The position numbers were made by a program, and so were the translations under genes. A model generated the notes under the pieces. The model saw only the letters and a list, made by a program, of their open reading frames with translations, did not search any database and was not told the DNA's origin. 64,000 nucleotides of DNA from Gordonia humi (GTDB lineage: Bacteria > Actinomycetota > Actinomycetes > Mycobacteriales > Mycobacteriaceae), in contig NZ_JACIFP010000001.1 in NCBI RefSeq assembly GCF_014197435.1, positions 3,224,001 to 3,288,000 on the forward strand, written 5' to 3'. This document shows positions 48,409 to 58,153 of the stretch, one piece after another (within the stretch, counting starts at the first letter, position 1; each line of letters starts with the position of its first letter).

Positions 48409-50297
48409 CGGCGGTGCTCTCCGGGAGTGGCGTGCGGCGACGCGGTACTCTGCTGTACTCCGACGTCGAGTCTGATCAGGGTGTCGGCGACGTCGAAGTA
48501 TCGGTCGTCGTGGGTGATCACGACGACGGTCTTTCCGCGCGCGGCGAGGTCGCCGAGGATCTCGCGGTAGAACCGGTCGCGGAACCGCGGCTCCTGGTCG
48601 GCCGCCCATTCGTCGAACAGGTAGATCGGCCGGTCCTCGAGCATCGCGGTGACCAGGGCCAGGCGTTTGCGCTGCCCCTGCGACAGCGCCGTCGTCGACA
48701 GGCGACCGTCGAGCACGCGCGCCTTGTCGCCGATGGCGAGCATGTCGAGGTAGCGGTTGGCCCGATCGTCCAGGTCGGGGTCGTCGAAGCCGAGGTATTC
48801 GTCGAACAGGTGGAAGTCGGTGAAGATCGCCGACGTGTTCTGCCGGAACCATTCGATGTTCCCGTGGTCGATGCGCTCGCCGTTCAGCGTGATCGTCCCC
48901 TGCTGCGGGACGTACAACCCGGTCAGGAGCTTGGCGAGGGTCGACTTTCCGCTGCCGTTGCCGCCGACGATGAAGGTGATCCGTCCCGGCTCGAAGACGG
49001 CGTCGACGGGGCCGAGGTGGAAGCCCGCGGGCGGGGGTCCGCCCGGCGCGCCGGGGCCGCGGCCGTCGGGAGGCGGTGGGCCCTGACGTCCGGGCGGCGG
49101 GCCCGCGGGTCCGCCGCGTCGACCCGGTCGTGCGGGGAGCCTGCCGTCGGGCACGGTCTCCGCACGTCCGCTCGTCCCCCAGTCGACGTCCGGTCGCGGC
49201 CGTCCGTCCCGGCCGCCGCCGTCCGGCGGCCGCCGGTGCTCGCCGCCGGGGCCCGGCGGCGGACCCGGCACGCCGGGTTCGGTCAGGTACGTGTAGCCCA
49301 GCCCGGCCAGTTCCAGGCGCGCCGAGGTCGCGAGCGGTCGTTCGGTGTAGGGCAGCGCCTCCTCGTCGTGCAGCGCCTCCATCGAGAGCTCGAGAGTCGT
49401 GATCTTGGCGAGGGCGACGTCGCCGCGCAGCAGATCGGGGATGCGGCTCATGAAGTTCTGCATCGGCATCGCCAGGAAGGTCGTGACGATCACGTAGCCG
49501 ACCATCGTCTCGGCGGGCAGATCCATCCAGACGGCGACGCCGAACAGGATGAGCGCCATGGTCCCGAGCTGCAGGACCTGTCCGATGTTCTGGCCGATCG
49601 AGAACTTGACGCCGGCCTCGACGTTCCGGTCGCGGAGGTCGGCTGCCGCGCCGAGCAGCCGCCGGTCCATGAAGTCGCGGCGCCGTGCACGGTGGCCCTT
49701 GAGCTCCTTGATGCCGACGCTCACCGAATGGAACGATCCGAGCAGGTCGTCCTCGCGTTCGCGGGCGCCGCGGAAGATGCCCCGGACATGGGTGAGGAAC
49801 GACTCCACGACGCCGATCGCGATGAGCGTCGCACCCACCTGGATCGCGAACAGCGGCGCCGACAGCACCGCCAGGTACACGAGGCAGCCGACGATGGTCG
49901 CGATGTCCACGCACATGCTCGGGATCGCCGAGACGGCCATCGACAGCGACCGCACATCCTCGGTGAGCGTGGCGAGGAGACGATGCGTGCCGAGCCGTTC
50001 GAGGTGTTCCAGCGGGGCCGAGACCACGCCGGCGCTGAGCTTGGCCCGCAGCCGGTAGATCGCGTCCTGGGCGAGTCGGATCAACAGGATCTGCGAAGCC
50101 AGGCCCGTCGCGATGACCACGGCGACGGTCGCCACGAACCGTTGCCAGGACGGATCGGCGCCGACGCCCGGCGGCGCGACCGCGGCGTTGATCTGGGTGA
50201 CCAGGTACGCGTTCGCGCCTCCCCCGATCAACCCCATCAGCACCGCCGCGGCGATCTGTGCCCACGAGACGGAGAACAGGAAGCCGAAGAGCTTCAT
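48405..50297 (-). CDS. cyclic-peptide-type ABC exporter with disordered insertion
   Basis: 630 residues, a type-IV exporter half-transporter of the SyrD/PvdE/YojI group. Six membrane helices occupy about 1-290. The ATPase domain is interrupted: its first strand (LELAGLGYTYL, about 328-338) is separated from Walker A (GGNGSGKST, 445-453) by about 85 residues very rich in Pro, Gly and Arg (341-424), followed by GFHLGPVDAVFEPGRITFIV. The signature is LSQGQRKRLAL and Walker B YLFDEWAADQ. The insertion sits where the A-loop normally leads into the core. It probably works as a homodimer and sits directly after the type III PKS gene (37-bp gap). Confidence 0.88.
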   Translation of the reverse strand: MKLFGFLFSVSWAQIAAAVLMGLIGGGANAYLVTQINAAVAPPGVGADPSWQRFVATVAVVIATGLASQILLIRLAQDAIYRLRAKLSAGVVSAPLEHLERLGTHRLLATLTEDVRSLSMAVSAIPSMCVDIATIVGCLVYLAVLSAPLFAIQVGATLIAIGVVESFLTHVRGIFRGAREREDDLLGSFHSVSVGIKELKGHRARRRDFMDRRLLGAAADLRDRNVEAGVKFSIGQNIGQVLQLGTMALILFGVAVWMDLPAETMVGYVIVTTFLAMPMQNFMSRIPDLLRGDVALAKITTLELSMEALHDEEALPYTERPLATSARLELAGLGYTYLTEPGVPGPPPGPGGEHRRPPDGGGRDGRPRPDVDWGTSGRAETVPDGRLPARPGRRGGPAGPPPGRQGPPPPDGRGPGAPGGPPPAGFHLGPVDAVFEPGRITFIVGGNGSGKSTLAKLLTGLYVPQQGTITLNGERIDHGNIEWFRQNTSAIFTDFHLFDEYLGFDDPDLDDRANRYLDMLAIGDKARVLDGRLSTTALSQGQRKRLALVTAMLEDRPIYLFDEWAADQEPRFRDRFYREILGDLAARGKTVVVITHDDRYFDVADTLIRLDVGVQQSTASPHATPGEHRR

Positions 50298-50334
50298 GAC
50301 GTGCCCTTTCCTGGATCTGAGATCGTCGCCCCGG

Positions 50335-51498
50335 TCAGCGGACCAGGTCGAAGAGCATTCCCTCGAGGGTCACGCCGGGTGCGAACGAGAACGCCACCCC
50401 GGTCGACGGTCCCTCGTGATCGCCCCGGTCGGCGATGAGCCGTTCCAGCACGAACACCAACGCCACGCTCAGCATGTTCCCGTACTCGGCCAGGACCTCC
50501 CACCCGGTCGACGAGCGCTCCCGAGCGAGACCGAGCGACCGCGCGGACTGCTCCAGGATCGCCGGGCCGCCCGGATGAATCGCCCACAGCTGCACATCGC
50601 CGCGCACCAGCCCCGATTCGGCGAGCGCGGCGTCGATCGCCGGGCCGACACCGCGGTAGATGTAGTCGGGCAGGTCCCGGGCCAGCTCACACGTGATCCC
50701 GTCGTCGTTGACCCCCAGCACGATGCCGTCCTCGGTATCGGCGAACAGCCGGCTGAACGTGTCGCGGACGACGATCTGCCCGGCCGGCAGCTCATGCCCC
50801 GGCTCACTCGCACCGACGAGCATCGCGCCGCACCCGTCACCGAACAGGCTGTGCGTGACGATCTCCACGACGTCGCCGCCGAACACCGCGTTCACCGACG
50901 GCAGCTCCAGACAGATCACCAACGCCTTGCGGTCCGGGTGGGCCCGCACATAGTCGCTCGCGGTCCGGATCCCGTTGACCGCGGCCGCACAGCCCATGAA
51001 GTTCACGACCACCCGGCTCACCGTGGCCGGCAGACCGAGTCGCTTGATCACCGCGACGTCGACGCCCGGCGCGACGAACCCGGTGCTGGTCACGAAGACC
51101 ACCGAGCCGATGTCGGCGACGTCGTCGACGGCGGCGATCGCCCGGGACGCGACGTCGACGGCGAGCGGAACGGCGTGCTCGGCGAACAGTCGCATCCGCT
51201 CGCGGACGGTGCCCGGCCGCGAGCTGAACTCGACGAACTCGGCGGCGGTCGGGTCGATCGCGAGACGCCGGGTGGCGATCCGGGTGTTGTCGTAGACGCG
51301 CAGGACGCGTTCGGCTGCCACGGGATCGCCGACGATCCGCGCGGTGCGGCGCGCGGCCTCGCGTTGGTCGACGACATGCGCCGGAGCGCCGGTGGCGAGC
51401 GATTCGATGACGGCGACCGTGGTCGGCGGCGACGGACGCTCGAGCGTGGGAGGCGACGTCGGCGCGGGCCGCTGTCGAGGATCGAACGAGAGGGTCAT
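50335..51498 (-). CDS. type III polyketide synthase, Pks18-like
   Basis: 387 residues, chalcone-synthase fold. The catalytic triad is complete: Cys170 in NFMGCAAAVNG, His308 in WAIHPGGPAIL and Asn341 in EYGNMLSVA. Extra N-terminal residues 1-28 are Pro/Thr-rich. Mycobacterial Pks18 and relatives extend long-chain acyl-CoA with malonyl-CoA to alkyl-pyrones. In M. tuberculosis pks18 (Rv1372) follows a desaturase gene, Rv1371, exactly as here. The product in this organism is unknown. AAAGGA precedes ATG 51498. The order desaturase-PKS-exporter suggests dedicated making and moving of one lipid. Confidence 0.93.
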   Translation of the reverse strand: MTLSFDPRQRPAPTSPPTLERPSPPTTVAVIESLATGAPAHVVDQREAARRTARIVGDPVAAERVLRVYDNTRIATRRLAIDPTAAEFVEFSSRPGTVRERMRLFAEHAVPLAVDVASRAIAAVDDVADIGSVVFVTSTGFVAPGVDVAVIKRLGLPATVSRVVVNFMGCAAAVNGIRTASDYVRAHPDRKALVICLELPSVNAVFGGDVVEIVTHSLFGDGCGAMLVGASEPGHELPAGQIVVRDTFSRLFADTEDGIVLGVNDDGITCELARDLPDYIYRGVGPAIDAALAESGLVRGDVQLWAIHPGGPAILEQSARSLGLARERSSTGWEVLAEYGNMLSVALVFVLERLIADRGDHEGPSTGVAFSFAPGVTLEGMLFDLVR

Positions 51499-51596
51499 GG
51501 CGGGGTCCTTTCTCACCGTCTCGTACAGGTGCGGACAATCATGTCCGGTCGTGGCGGTCGTCGCGAGCATCGAGTCGATCGGCCGAATGGTCGGCT

Positions 51597-53090
51597 TCAC
51601 ACGGTTCCGATGCCGGTGAATCCCTTCACCGTGTAATCGGCGCACGTCTTCAACGCGGTCGGTGAGAAGTGCTCGCGGAAGAATCCCCACTCGTTCTCCT
51701 GCGCGGTTCTCGACCGTGCGCCGAGATAGGTCGACAGCTGTTTCGGCAGCCGATCGGTGAAGAAGCTCTTCGCGGGCAGCCATTCCACGTCGAATCTCTC
51801 GGCTTCTTCGCGCAGGACGTCCTCGGTGACGATGTTGGCGAATCCGCTGCGTTGATACGGCAGCACATGGTGGACCCGATGCGAACTGAGTCCGGCGGAG
51901 AGGAAGCAGTCGACGTACCGGTTGCCGATCACCTTGAGGTCGTAGGCCTGCTCCACCTGGTTCACCGCCCAGTCGTCGGTGTCGGATTCGACGTCGTCGG
52001 CGTCGATGTCGAAGTCGTGGCTGGCGACGACGAGGAAGGTCGAGACCCACAGGGTGGCGACGAACTGCAGGATCCAGGCCAGCACGTCGCCCGCGACGAT
52101 GAACACGATCAGCTCGCCGAGCAGCAGGAATCGCATGCCGAACGCACCGATGAAGTGCGGCAGACCGCCGCGCCACGACCCGTACATGTCCGCGATGCCG
52201 ACCTGGCGGGTGAGTTTGCAGATCTCCAGCAGCCGGACCGTCATTCCGGTGACCGTGTGCCCGAACTTGTGGACGGTGTGGATCGGAACCCGGTACAGGC
52301 GAGGCAGGTCCATCATGAAGGTGAAGACGTTCTTCTTGATGTCGACCTGGCTCTGGGTGTGCGGATGGTGAAGGAGCGCGTGCCCGTCCGCGGTGACGAA
52401 CGAGAGCGCCACGTAGTTCATGTCGAAGGCGTTCACCGCTATCTTGTTCGCACCCTTCTGCGCGCGATGAATCGCATAGTGACCGACTCCGGCCAGTGCG
52501 CTGCGCACGACCACCATCAGGACGACGAACGCGACCAGCGGCATCCACGAGGTGTTCCACAGACGCAGCCCCATGATCGCGAAATAGGCGATGAACAGCA
52601 GGACGGCGACGATGTCGAAGGCTCGATCCATGCGCCGGATCCGCGCCCGCATCTCGGGTTCGGTCAACCGCCTCCGGACCGCGTGCAGGAGATCGTCCTG
52701 TCGCGAGAAGTCGTAGTGCGGGGTGTCGCGCCAACTGTCGAATCCCTCGGTGAACAGGAAGGCCGGCGCATTCGCCTTGGGGTGCACGTCCTCGATCACC
52801 GCGTCCCGGCCGAGAGCGTATCGCTCGATCATGCGACTCACCTTCTCCGGATCCTTGTGGTAGGACCCGATGATCGAGGTGATGTCGCGGTTCTTGGTGC
52901 GTCCGATGAAGAACTCCCCGCCCGGATGCTTGGAGATCCAGTCGGACAGATCGTAGGCGCGCCCGTTGTAGACCCACACGTCCGACAGCTGCGGGCCGCC
53001 GTCCGGCGCCGCCTTCCGCCCCAGATCGGGGCCGGGCGAGTCGTCGGGAAGATCATCTGCTTCATCCGCCTGAACGGCCTCGGACGACAT
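51597..53090 (-). CDS. cytochrome b5-fused fatty acid desaturase/hydroxylase, Rv1371-like
   Basis: 497 residues. A cytochrome b5-like domain occupies about 35-100, with heme ligands His55 in HPGG and His78 in SYHKDP. The membrane desaturase domain has helices near 157-200 and 315-355 and three histidine boxes: HYAIH (204-208), GHALLHHPHTQ (236-246) and SSHRVHH (402-408), which bind the di-iron centre. It likely oxidises an acyl chain used by or made by the adjoining PKS. ATG 53090 is 5 nt after AGGAG; an in-frame GTG at 53147 is rejected since it lacks a ribosome site. A promoter lies about 95 bp upstream. Confidence 0.92.
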   Translation of the reverse strand: MSSEAVQADEADDLPDDSPGPDLGRKAAPDGGPQLSDVWVYNGRAYDLSDWISKHPGGEFFIGRTKNRDITSIIGSYHKDPEKVSRMIERYALGRDAVIEDVHPKANAPAFLFTEGFDSWRDTPHYDFSRQDDLLHAVRRRLTEPEMRARIRRMDRAFDIVAVLLFIAYFAIMGLRLWNTSWMPLVAFVVLMVVVRSALAGVGHYAIHRAQKGANKIAVNAFDMNYVALSFVTADGHALLHHPHTQSQVDIKKNVFTFMMDLPRLYRVPIHTVHKFGHTVTGMTVRLLEICKLTRQVGIADMYGSWRGGLPHFIGAFGMRFLLLGELIVFIVAGDVLAWILQFVATLWVSTFLVVASHDFDIDADDVESDTDDWAVNQVEQAYDLKVIGNRYVDCFLSAGLSSHRVHHVLPYQRSGFANIVTEDVLREEAERFDVEWLPAKSFFTDRLPKQLSTYLGARSRTAQENEWGFFREHFSPTALKTCADYTVKGFTGIGTV

Positions 53091-53191
53091 CGTCGCTCCT
53101 GTCTCGATTCCGCCCACCTGCTGTGCGGTTGGCATCGACTCTGACACCGCGCAGCGTCCGAGTCATCCGGATTCATTCAATTGACAGATAT

Positions 53192-53220
53192 TGAGTAGAG
53201 AATCCGACCGATTCCGTCAA
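53192..53220 (-). promoter_or_regulatory. promoter of the desaturase-PKS operon
   Basis: On the minus strand TTGACG (53220-53215), 17-nt spacer, TACTCA (53197-53192). The dyad CGGATTC/GAATCCG (53168-53174 with 53200-53206) overlaps the start region and spacer and is a candidate operator. Confidence 0.5.
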
Positions 53221-53242
53221 GTGTCCGCTAGGGTACCGAGGT

Positions 53243-54031
53243 GTGAAATCAGACACATGCACGGCACCGTCCCGAATGAAGCGTTGGGCTGCACCCGCAG
53301 TCGCGACCATGGCGATCTGCGCCGTGGTTCTGACCGGTTGTTCGTCGGAGACCAAGAGCGACGAACCCACGAACTCCGCCCCGCCGACGTCGGCGGGGCC
53401 GCGGTCGGGCGACGCCCCGAAGGTCGACGTCACCGACGCCGCCGCCCTGCTCGACCAGGCGTCCAAGACCACTCGTCTGACCTCCGCGGTCCACATGAAC
53501 CTGAAGGTCGACCCCGAATTCAAGGGTCTGCCCGTCAACGATCTCGACGCCGACGTGGTCGTCGAACCGGCTCCCGCGGCCAAGGGGTCGGGCGAGTTCC
53601 GACTCACCGAGGAGTACACGAGCGCGGAGTTCGTCATCGTCGACGGCACGCTCTACATCCGGGAGAAGGGCAAGACGGAGTGGACGACGTCGCCGGCCGG
53701 GGAACGGTCGTACGATCCGTCGGTCGTCCTGTCCGAGGACAAGGGCCTGGCGAATGTGCTCGCGAAGTTCCGGAATCCCGAGGTCGCGGGGACCGAGACG
53801 GTCAACGGCGTCGAGGCCGTCAAGATCACCGGCACCCTCGACTCCGCCGACTTCGAGGCGATCTTCCCGACCCAGGGGCCGGGTGCGCTCAAGGGCGAGC
53901 ATCCGGCGACGGCCTACATCGCCGCCGAAGCACCGTACAACCTGGTGGAACTGGCGTTGAACACCAAGGACGGCGACATCACCCTGACCACGTCCAAGTG
54001 GGACGAGAAGGTCACCGTCACCAAGCCGTGA
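53243..54031 (+). CDS. LppX/LprAFG-family lipoprotein
   Basis: 262 residues with lipobox LTGC (Cys33 from this start). The mature domain (about 60-262) has the LppX_LprAFG pattern: LLDQASKTTRLTSAVHMNL, GEFRLTEEYTSAEFVIVDGTLYIRE, YDPSVVLSEDKGLANVLA and a C-terminal strand pair EAPYNLVELALNT. These U-shaped half-barrels bind triacylated or DIM-type lipids and ferry them across the periplasm in mycobacteria. GTG 53243 fits a TAGGGT box at 53229-53234; ATG 53276 would give a more usual 22-residue signal. It is divergent from the desaturase-PKS operon, so a role in carrying its product is possible but not shown. Confidence 0.86.
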   Translation: MKSDTCTAPSRMKRWAAPAVATMAICAVVLTGCSSETKSDEPTNSAPPTSAGPRSGDAPKVDVTDAAALLDQASKTTRLTSAVHMNLKVDPEFKGLPVNDLDADVVVEPAPAAKGSGEFRLTEEYTSAEFVIVDGTLYIREKGKTEWTTSPAGERSYDPSVVLSEDKGLANVLAKFRNPEVAGTETVNGVEAVKITGTLDSADFEAIFPTQGPGALKGEHPATAYIAAEAPYNLVELALNTKDGDITLTTSKWDEKVTVTKP

Positions 54032-54073
54032 CGGCTCCCGGGAGGCCGGACCGGTGGCGCACGGCGAACCGCA

Positions 54074-55654
54074 TCAGCGCGGAGTCAGCTCCTTGCGGTA
54101 GAGGGACGTCCCGGTCGCATCGCGCAGGTCGACGGTCAGCGACCGGCTGTCCTTGGAGATCGTCACCGTGCCGAAGTGCGCGAAGCCCTCGGCCGGCGAC
54201 GAGTCGGGCTCCGCGGGCGCGTGGACGAACTCGTACTTCGCGCCGAAGGTGCCGTCGAGCGGGCTCTCCGGGAAGGCTCCGGCCTGCAGCGGGCCGGTGA
54301 CGAACTCCCAGAACGGCGCGAAGTCCTGGTAGTCGGCGCGCTCGGGCTCGTAGGAGATCGCCGCGGCGTAGTGGACGTCGGCGGTGAGGTACACGATGTT
54401 CGCGACGTCCCGGGTGGCGGAGAAGATCCGCGCGAACGCCTTCTCGCGGCCGAGAGGAGCGCCGTCGTCGCCTTGGGCGACTGCCTCCATCGACGCCCGC
54501 GCCCCGGGCCGGTCGGTGTTGGTGTCGGGTACGACGATGCTGATGGGCAGGTCGTTCGCGACGACCTTCCAGGTCGCCGTCGACGTTCTGAGCTCGTCGA
54601 TCAGCCACCGTGTCTGCTCGGCTCCGAGGATTCCGTCGGAGTCGTCGGGGTTCCACGCGTCGGGATTCGGATCCTTGTACGAGCGCATGTCGAGGACGAA
54701 GACGTCGAGGAGCGGACCGTACGGAACCTTGCGGTAGAGCCGGCCGCCGGCGGCGAGCTGCGTGGGCTGCCACTCCGCCCAGGCCCGGTGCGCGCGCTCG
54801 GCGAGCACGTCGACGCGCATCTCCGTGTAGCCGTCGCGTTTCTGACCGGTCAGGTCCTCGCCGGGGAACCAGTTGTTGAGCACTTCGTGGTCGTCCCACT
54901 GGATGATCTGGGCGACCGACGACGCGAACCGTCGGTACTGCTTGTCGGTGAGGTTGTACGCGTAGTTGCCGCGGAACTGGTCGAGCGTCTGCGCGGGCTG
55001 GTTCTTGGCGTCGGCGGTGACACTCCGATAGACCTCGCCGTTGTTCTGCTTCTTGGTCTCGGCGATCGGGCCGTCGGCGTAGATCGCATCGCCCGAGTGC
55101 AGGAAGAAGTCCGGGCGGGCGTCGGCGATCGCACCGAAGATCGGCATGCCGCCCAGATCCGGGTTGATGCCCCAGCCCTGGCCCGCGACGTCTCCGGACC
55201 AGGCGAACGTGATGTCGGCCGCCGCCGTCGGCGCGGTGACGAACACGCCGGTGAGCGGCTCCGACGTCGCACCGTCGTCCCCTTCGAGCGTCACCCGGTA
55301 GTGCACGGTCCGGCCCGGTTCCAGACCGGCGACTCGGATGCGCCCGGTCCCGTCCGAGGCCGGTGTCAGCTGCGGTCCCCGCAGGCTCTTGGCGTTGGCG
55401 AAGTCCTCGGTGGCCGCCGTCTCGACGAGCATGCGGGCCGGTGTGTCCGACCGCGCCCACACCAGTGCGCTCGACGCGGTGATCTCCCCGGCGGCGACCC
55501 CGTGCGTCAGCGTCGGACGGTCCCGACGGAGAGTCGGTGACGGCTGGGCGGAGCTGCGGCCCGCGAGCACGGCGCCGGCCGGCACCAGAAGTGCTCCGGC
55601 CGCGCCCGCACGCAGAATCGTGCGACGGGACAGGGACTGATGAGGGCTCGACAT
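54074..55654 (-). CDS. phoD: PhoD-type alkaline phosphatase
   Basis: 526 residues. A Tat signal with twin arginines (SLSRRTILRAGAAGALLVPAG, mature from about residue 37) leads into a fibronectin-like domain (LTHGVAAGEITASSALVWAR) and the PhoD metallophosphatase core: FAWSGDVAGQGWG, FFLHSGDAIYADGP, IIQWDDHEVLNNW, VFVLDMRSYKDPN and YLTADVHYAAAI. PhoD enzymes use Fe3+ and Ca2+ and cleave phosphodiesters and monoesters outside the membrane. It is convergent with the lipoprotein gene (42-bp gap). No clear Pho box could be confirmed upstream. Confidence 0.93.
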   Translation of the reverse strand: MSSPHQSLSRRTILRAGAAGALLVPAGAVLAGRSSAQPSPTLRRDRPTLTHGVAAGEITASSALVWARSDTPARMLVETAATEDFANAKSLRGPQLTPASDGTGRIRVAGLEPGRTVHYRVTLEGDDGATSEPLTGVFVTAPTAAADITFAWSGDVAGQGWGINPDLGGMPIFGAIADARPDFFLHSGDAIYADGPIAETKKQNNGEVYRSVTADAKNQPAQTLDQFRGNYAYNLTDKQYRRFASSVAQIIQWDDHEVLNNWFPGEDLTGQKRDGYTEMRVDVLAERAHRAWAEWQPTQLAAGGRLYRKVPYGPLLDVFVLDMRSYKDPNPDAWNPDDSDGILGAEQTRWLIDELRTSTATWKVVANDLPISIVVPDTNTDRPGARASMEAVAQGDDGAPLGREKAFARIFSATRDVANIVYLTADVHYAAAISYEPERADYQDFAPFWEFVTGPLQAGAFPESPLDGTFGAKYEFVHAPAEPDSSPAEGFAHFGTVTISKDSRSLTVDLRDATGTSLYRKELTPR

Positions 55655-55769
55655 GCGTCCACCGTCGCGGCGGCAGGCGACGTGCCCGCCAATGGCGCAT
55701 GACGACCGGATGAATCGTTACTGTCGGTCGAACAGACGACACTTCGGCCGGTGTGCGGATCCGGCGACG

Positions 55770-57209
55770 TCAGCTCTTGCGCAGCACGGCCAGGAACATC
55801 GCGTCGGTGTCCTGCCGGTGAGGCCAGAGTTGAACGTGCGGACCCGCGCCGAACGACGAGGGGTCCACCGCGTCGCCCGCGACGAGGGGTCGCGCGTCGA
55901 TCTGCTCGACGCCGTCGACCGTGTCGAGCACGGACGCGATCACTCCGGTCGTCTCGGCCGGATGCGGCGAGCACGTCGAGTAGACGACGACTCCCCCGGA
56001 CCGGACCAGGCGCAGCGCCTCGGTCAGCAGCTGGGTCTGGAGTTCGACGAGGGCGGGGATCTCATCGGGGGTGCGCCGCCACCGGGCCTCCGGACGGCGA
56101 CGCAGCGAGCCCAGACCCGAGCACGGCGCGTCGACCAGGACGCGGTCGTATCCCGGTTCCAGACCCGAGTCGCGGCCGTCGGCCACGTGCACGGTGACCG
56201 GCAGCGAGTCGACGACCTTCTCGATCAACGCGGCGCGGTGTTCGGACACTTCGACGGCGTCCAGGTGCGCGCCGTCGAGGTCGGCGAGCGAACCGAGCAG
56301 CGCGGCCTTGCCGCCCGGGCCCGCGCACAGGTCGAGCCACCGCCCGCCGTCGGCGCCGACGTCGGCGCGAGGGAGTGCGAGCGCGACGAGTTGGCTGCCC
56401 TCGTCCTGGACCCCCGCGAAACCGTCGCGGACGGCCTCCAGCGATCCGGGATCGCCCTCGGGCAGGTACACGCAGTACGGCGAGTAGCGCCCCTCGTCGC
56501 CGCCGCTGATCAGCGCGAGCTCCTCGGCGGTGATCTGTCCCGGACGGGCCACCAGATGGACGATCGGCCGTTCGTCGTCGGCGGCGAGCGCCGCCTGCAG
56601 TTCGCCGATCGAGCCGAGGGAATCGAGGAACACCTCGGCGATCCACCGCGGATGGGCGTAGGTGAACGCCAGGTGGCCGACCATGTCGTCGGCCATCGAC
56701 GGTGCGACGGTGTCGATCCACAGCTGTTCGTCGCGCTGAGAAACCTTGCGCAGCACGGCGTTGACGAATCCGGCCTGCCCCATGCCGTGTCGGGCGCGCA
56801 CCAGGTCGACCGACGTCGACACCGCGGCGTGCGAGCCGATGCGCGTGCGCAGCAGCTGGTACGACCCCAAACGGAGGACGTCGAGGAGATCGCCGTCGAT
56901 CTCGGCGACCGGGCGTCCGGCAGCGGACGCGATGATCTCGTCGAGCATGCCCGCGCAGCGCGCGGTGCCGTAGGTCAGCTCGGTGGCCAGCGCCTTGTCG
57001 CGGCGGTCGAGGCTCCGCTCGCGGAGCAGGCGCGGCAGGAGCAGGTTCGCGTACGCGTCGTCGCGGCGGACGGCGCGCAGCACCTCCAGTGCGACGCTCC
57101 GCGCCGGATCGGTCTGCTTGTCGCGTGTCTTCGGATCGCGGGTCGTCTGCTGGGGATCTCGCCCGCGCGCCGCACTCCGATCCGGTCGGCCCCGTCCATC
57201 CTGTGTCAT
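55770..57209 (-). CDS. rsmB: 16S rRNA (cytosine-967-C5) methyltransferase
   Basis: 479 residues. A basic tail (1-35) is followed by a NusB-like domain (about 36-165: [39 protein letters not shown]) and a Rossmann methyltransferase (about 230-479) with SAM motif [15 protein letters not shown]. The two catalytic cysteines are in DAPCSGLG and [11 protein letters not shown]. It methylates C967 of 16S rRNA in the E. coli enzyme. Its ATG overlaps the fmt stop (ATGA), giving the coupled order priA-fmt-rsmB. Confidence 0.94.
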   Translation of the reverse strand: MTQDGRGRPDRSAARGRDPQQTTRDPKTRDKQTDPARSVALEVLRAVRRDDAYANLLLPRLLRERSLDRRDKALATELTYGTARCAGMLDEIIASAAGRPVAEIDGDLLDVLRLGSYQLLRTRIGSHAAVSTSVDLVRARHGMGQAGFVNAVLRKVSQRDEQLWIDTVAPSMADDMVGHLAFTYAHPRWIAEVFLDSLGSIGELQAALAADDERPIVHLVARPGQITAEELALISGGDEGRYSPYCVYLPEGDPGSLEAVRDGFAGVQDEGSQLVALALPRADVGADGGRWLDLCAGPGGKAALLGSLADLDGAHLDAVEVSEHRAALIEKVVDSLPVTVHVADGRDSGLEPGYDRVLVDAPCSGLGSLRRRPEARWRRTPDEIPALVELQTQLLTEALRLVRSGGVVVYSTCSPHPAETTGVIASVLDTVDGVEQIDARPLVAGDAVDPSSFGAGPHVQLWPHRQDTDAMFLAVLRKS

Positions 57210-58153
57210 GCCAGTCGTCCGTTCTCGTCGAGTCGTGTGCCGCGCGCCCAGTCGGCGGCGTTCATCGCCTTCTTGCCGGGCGCCTGCACGGTGCTCAGGC
57301 GGACCGGACCCGATCCGGTGCCGACGAACACCGCCTTCTTGGTGACCGCGAGCCGTCCCGGCTCGAGCGGCCCCGGAACGTTCGGGTCGTCGTCGGCCGG
57401 GCTCACCGGGCCGAGCTTGAGGCGGAGGTCACCGAGACGGGTCCACGCTCCGGGCGAGGGTGTGTGGGCCCGCACCGTGCGGTCGACGATGTGCGCGGGA
57501 AGGTCCCATCGCACCCGGGCGTCGTCGACGGTGATCTTCGCCGCGTGCGAGACTCCGTCCCGGTCCTGCGGCACGGGTGACAGCTCCCCGGCCTCGATGC
57601 CGTCGACGACCGCGCGCGTGAGTCCGGATCCGGAGTCGGCCAGGCGCGCGAGGAGGTCGCCCGCGGTGTCCGTCGAGCGGACCGGCGCGGTGAGCGTGCC
57701 GTACACCGGCCCGGTGTCCAGGCCGGCTTCGAGGGCGAAGACGCTCGCCCCGGTGATCTCGTCGCCCGCCGCGATCGCCGCCTGCACCGGGGCCGCTCCG
57801 CGCCAGGCGGGCAGGATCGAGAAGTGCAGGTTGATCCAGCCGTGCGGGAGCAGGTCGAGCACCGGCTCCGGGATCAGGCCGCCGTAGGCGACCACGACGC
57901 CGAGGTCGGGCGCCCACCGCTCCAGGGTCTCCACGACCTCGGGATCGGACATGCGGCGCGGCGTGAGGACCTCGATGCCGTGTGCGTCGGCGACGACGCC
58001 CACCTCCGAGCGCACCGCCTTGCGTCCGCGTCCGGACGTCGTGTCGGGTCGGGTGATCACCCCCACCACATCGTGGTCGGATGAGTCGATCAGTTCTCGA
58101 AGGGTCGGCACCGCCACATCGGGCGTGCCCGCGAACACCAGCTTCATAATCAT
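57206..58153 (-). CDS. fmt: methionyl-tRNA formyltransferase
   Basis: 315 residues. It formylates initiator Met-tRNA with 10-formyl-tetrahydrofolate. [19 protein letters not shown] is the canonical start; the catalytic region holds [38 protein letters not shown] (split over 88-125) with the conserved Asn-His and later Asp; the C-terminal OB-like domain follows ([16 protein letters not shown]). ATG 58153 overlaps the priA stop; a second in-frame ATG at 58147 would give a two-residue shorter protein with the more usual M-K-L start. Confidence 0.95.
   Translation of the reverse strand: MIMKLVFAGTPDVAVPTLRELIDSSDHDVVGVITRPDTTSGRGRKAVRSEVGVVADAHGIEVLTPRRMSDPEVVETLERWAPDLGVVVAYGGLIPEPVLDLLPHGWINLHFSILPAWRGAAPVQAAIAAGDEITGASVFALEAGLDTGPVYGTLTAPVRSTDTAGDLLARLADSGSGLTRAVVDGIEAGELSPVPQDRDGVSHAAKITVDDARVRWDLPAHIVDRTVRAHTPSPGAWTRLGDLRLKLGPVSPADDDPNVPGPLEPGRLAVTKKAVFVGTGSGPVRLSTVQAPGKKAMNAADWARGTRLDENGRLA

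Noticed and set aside
45886..50265. 1459-residue minus-strand open frame
   Set aside because: The first 619 codons shadow the ABC exporter in another frame. The real FHA-ABC protein starts at 48408.
51597..53147. Longer desaturase start at GTG 53147
   Set aside because: It has no ribosome site, whereas ATG 53090 is preceded by AGGAG at ideal spacing.
55655..55769. Pho box upstream of phoD
   Set aside because: GTTCGACC and ATTCATCC are vaguely repeat-like on the minus strand, but spacing and match to RegX3/PhoP sites are too poor to claim.
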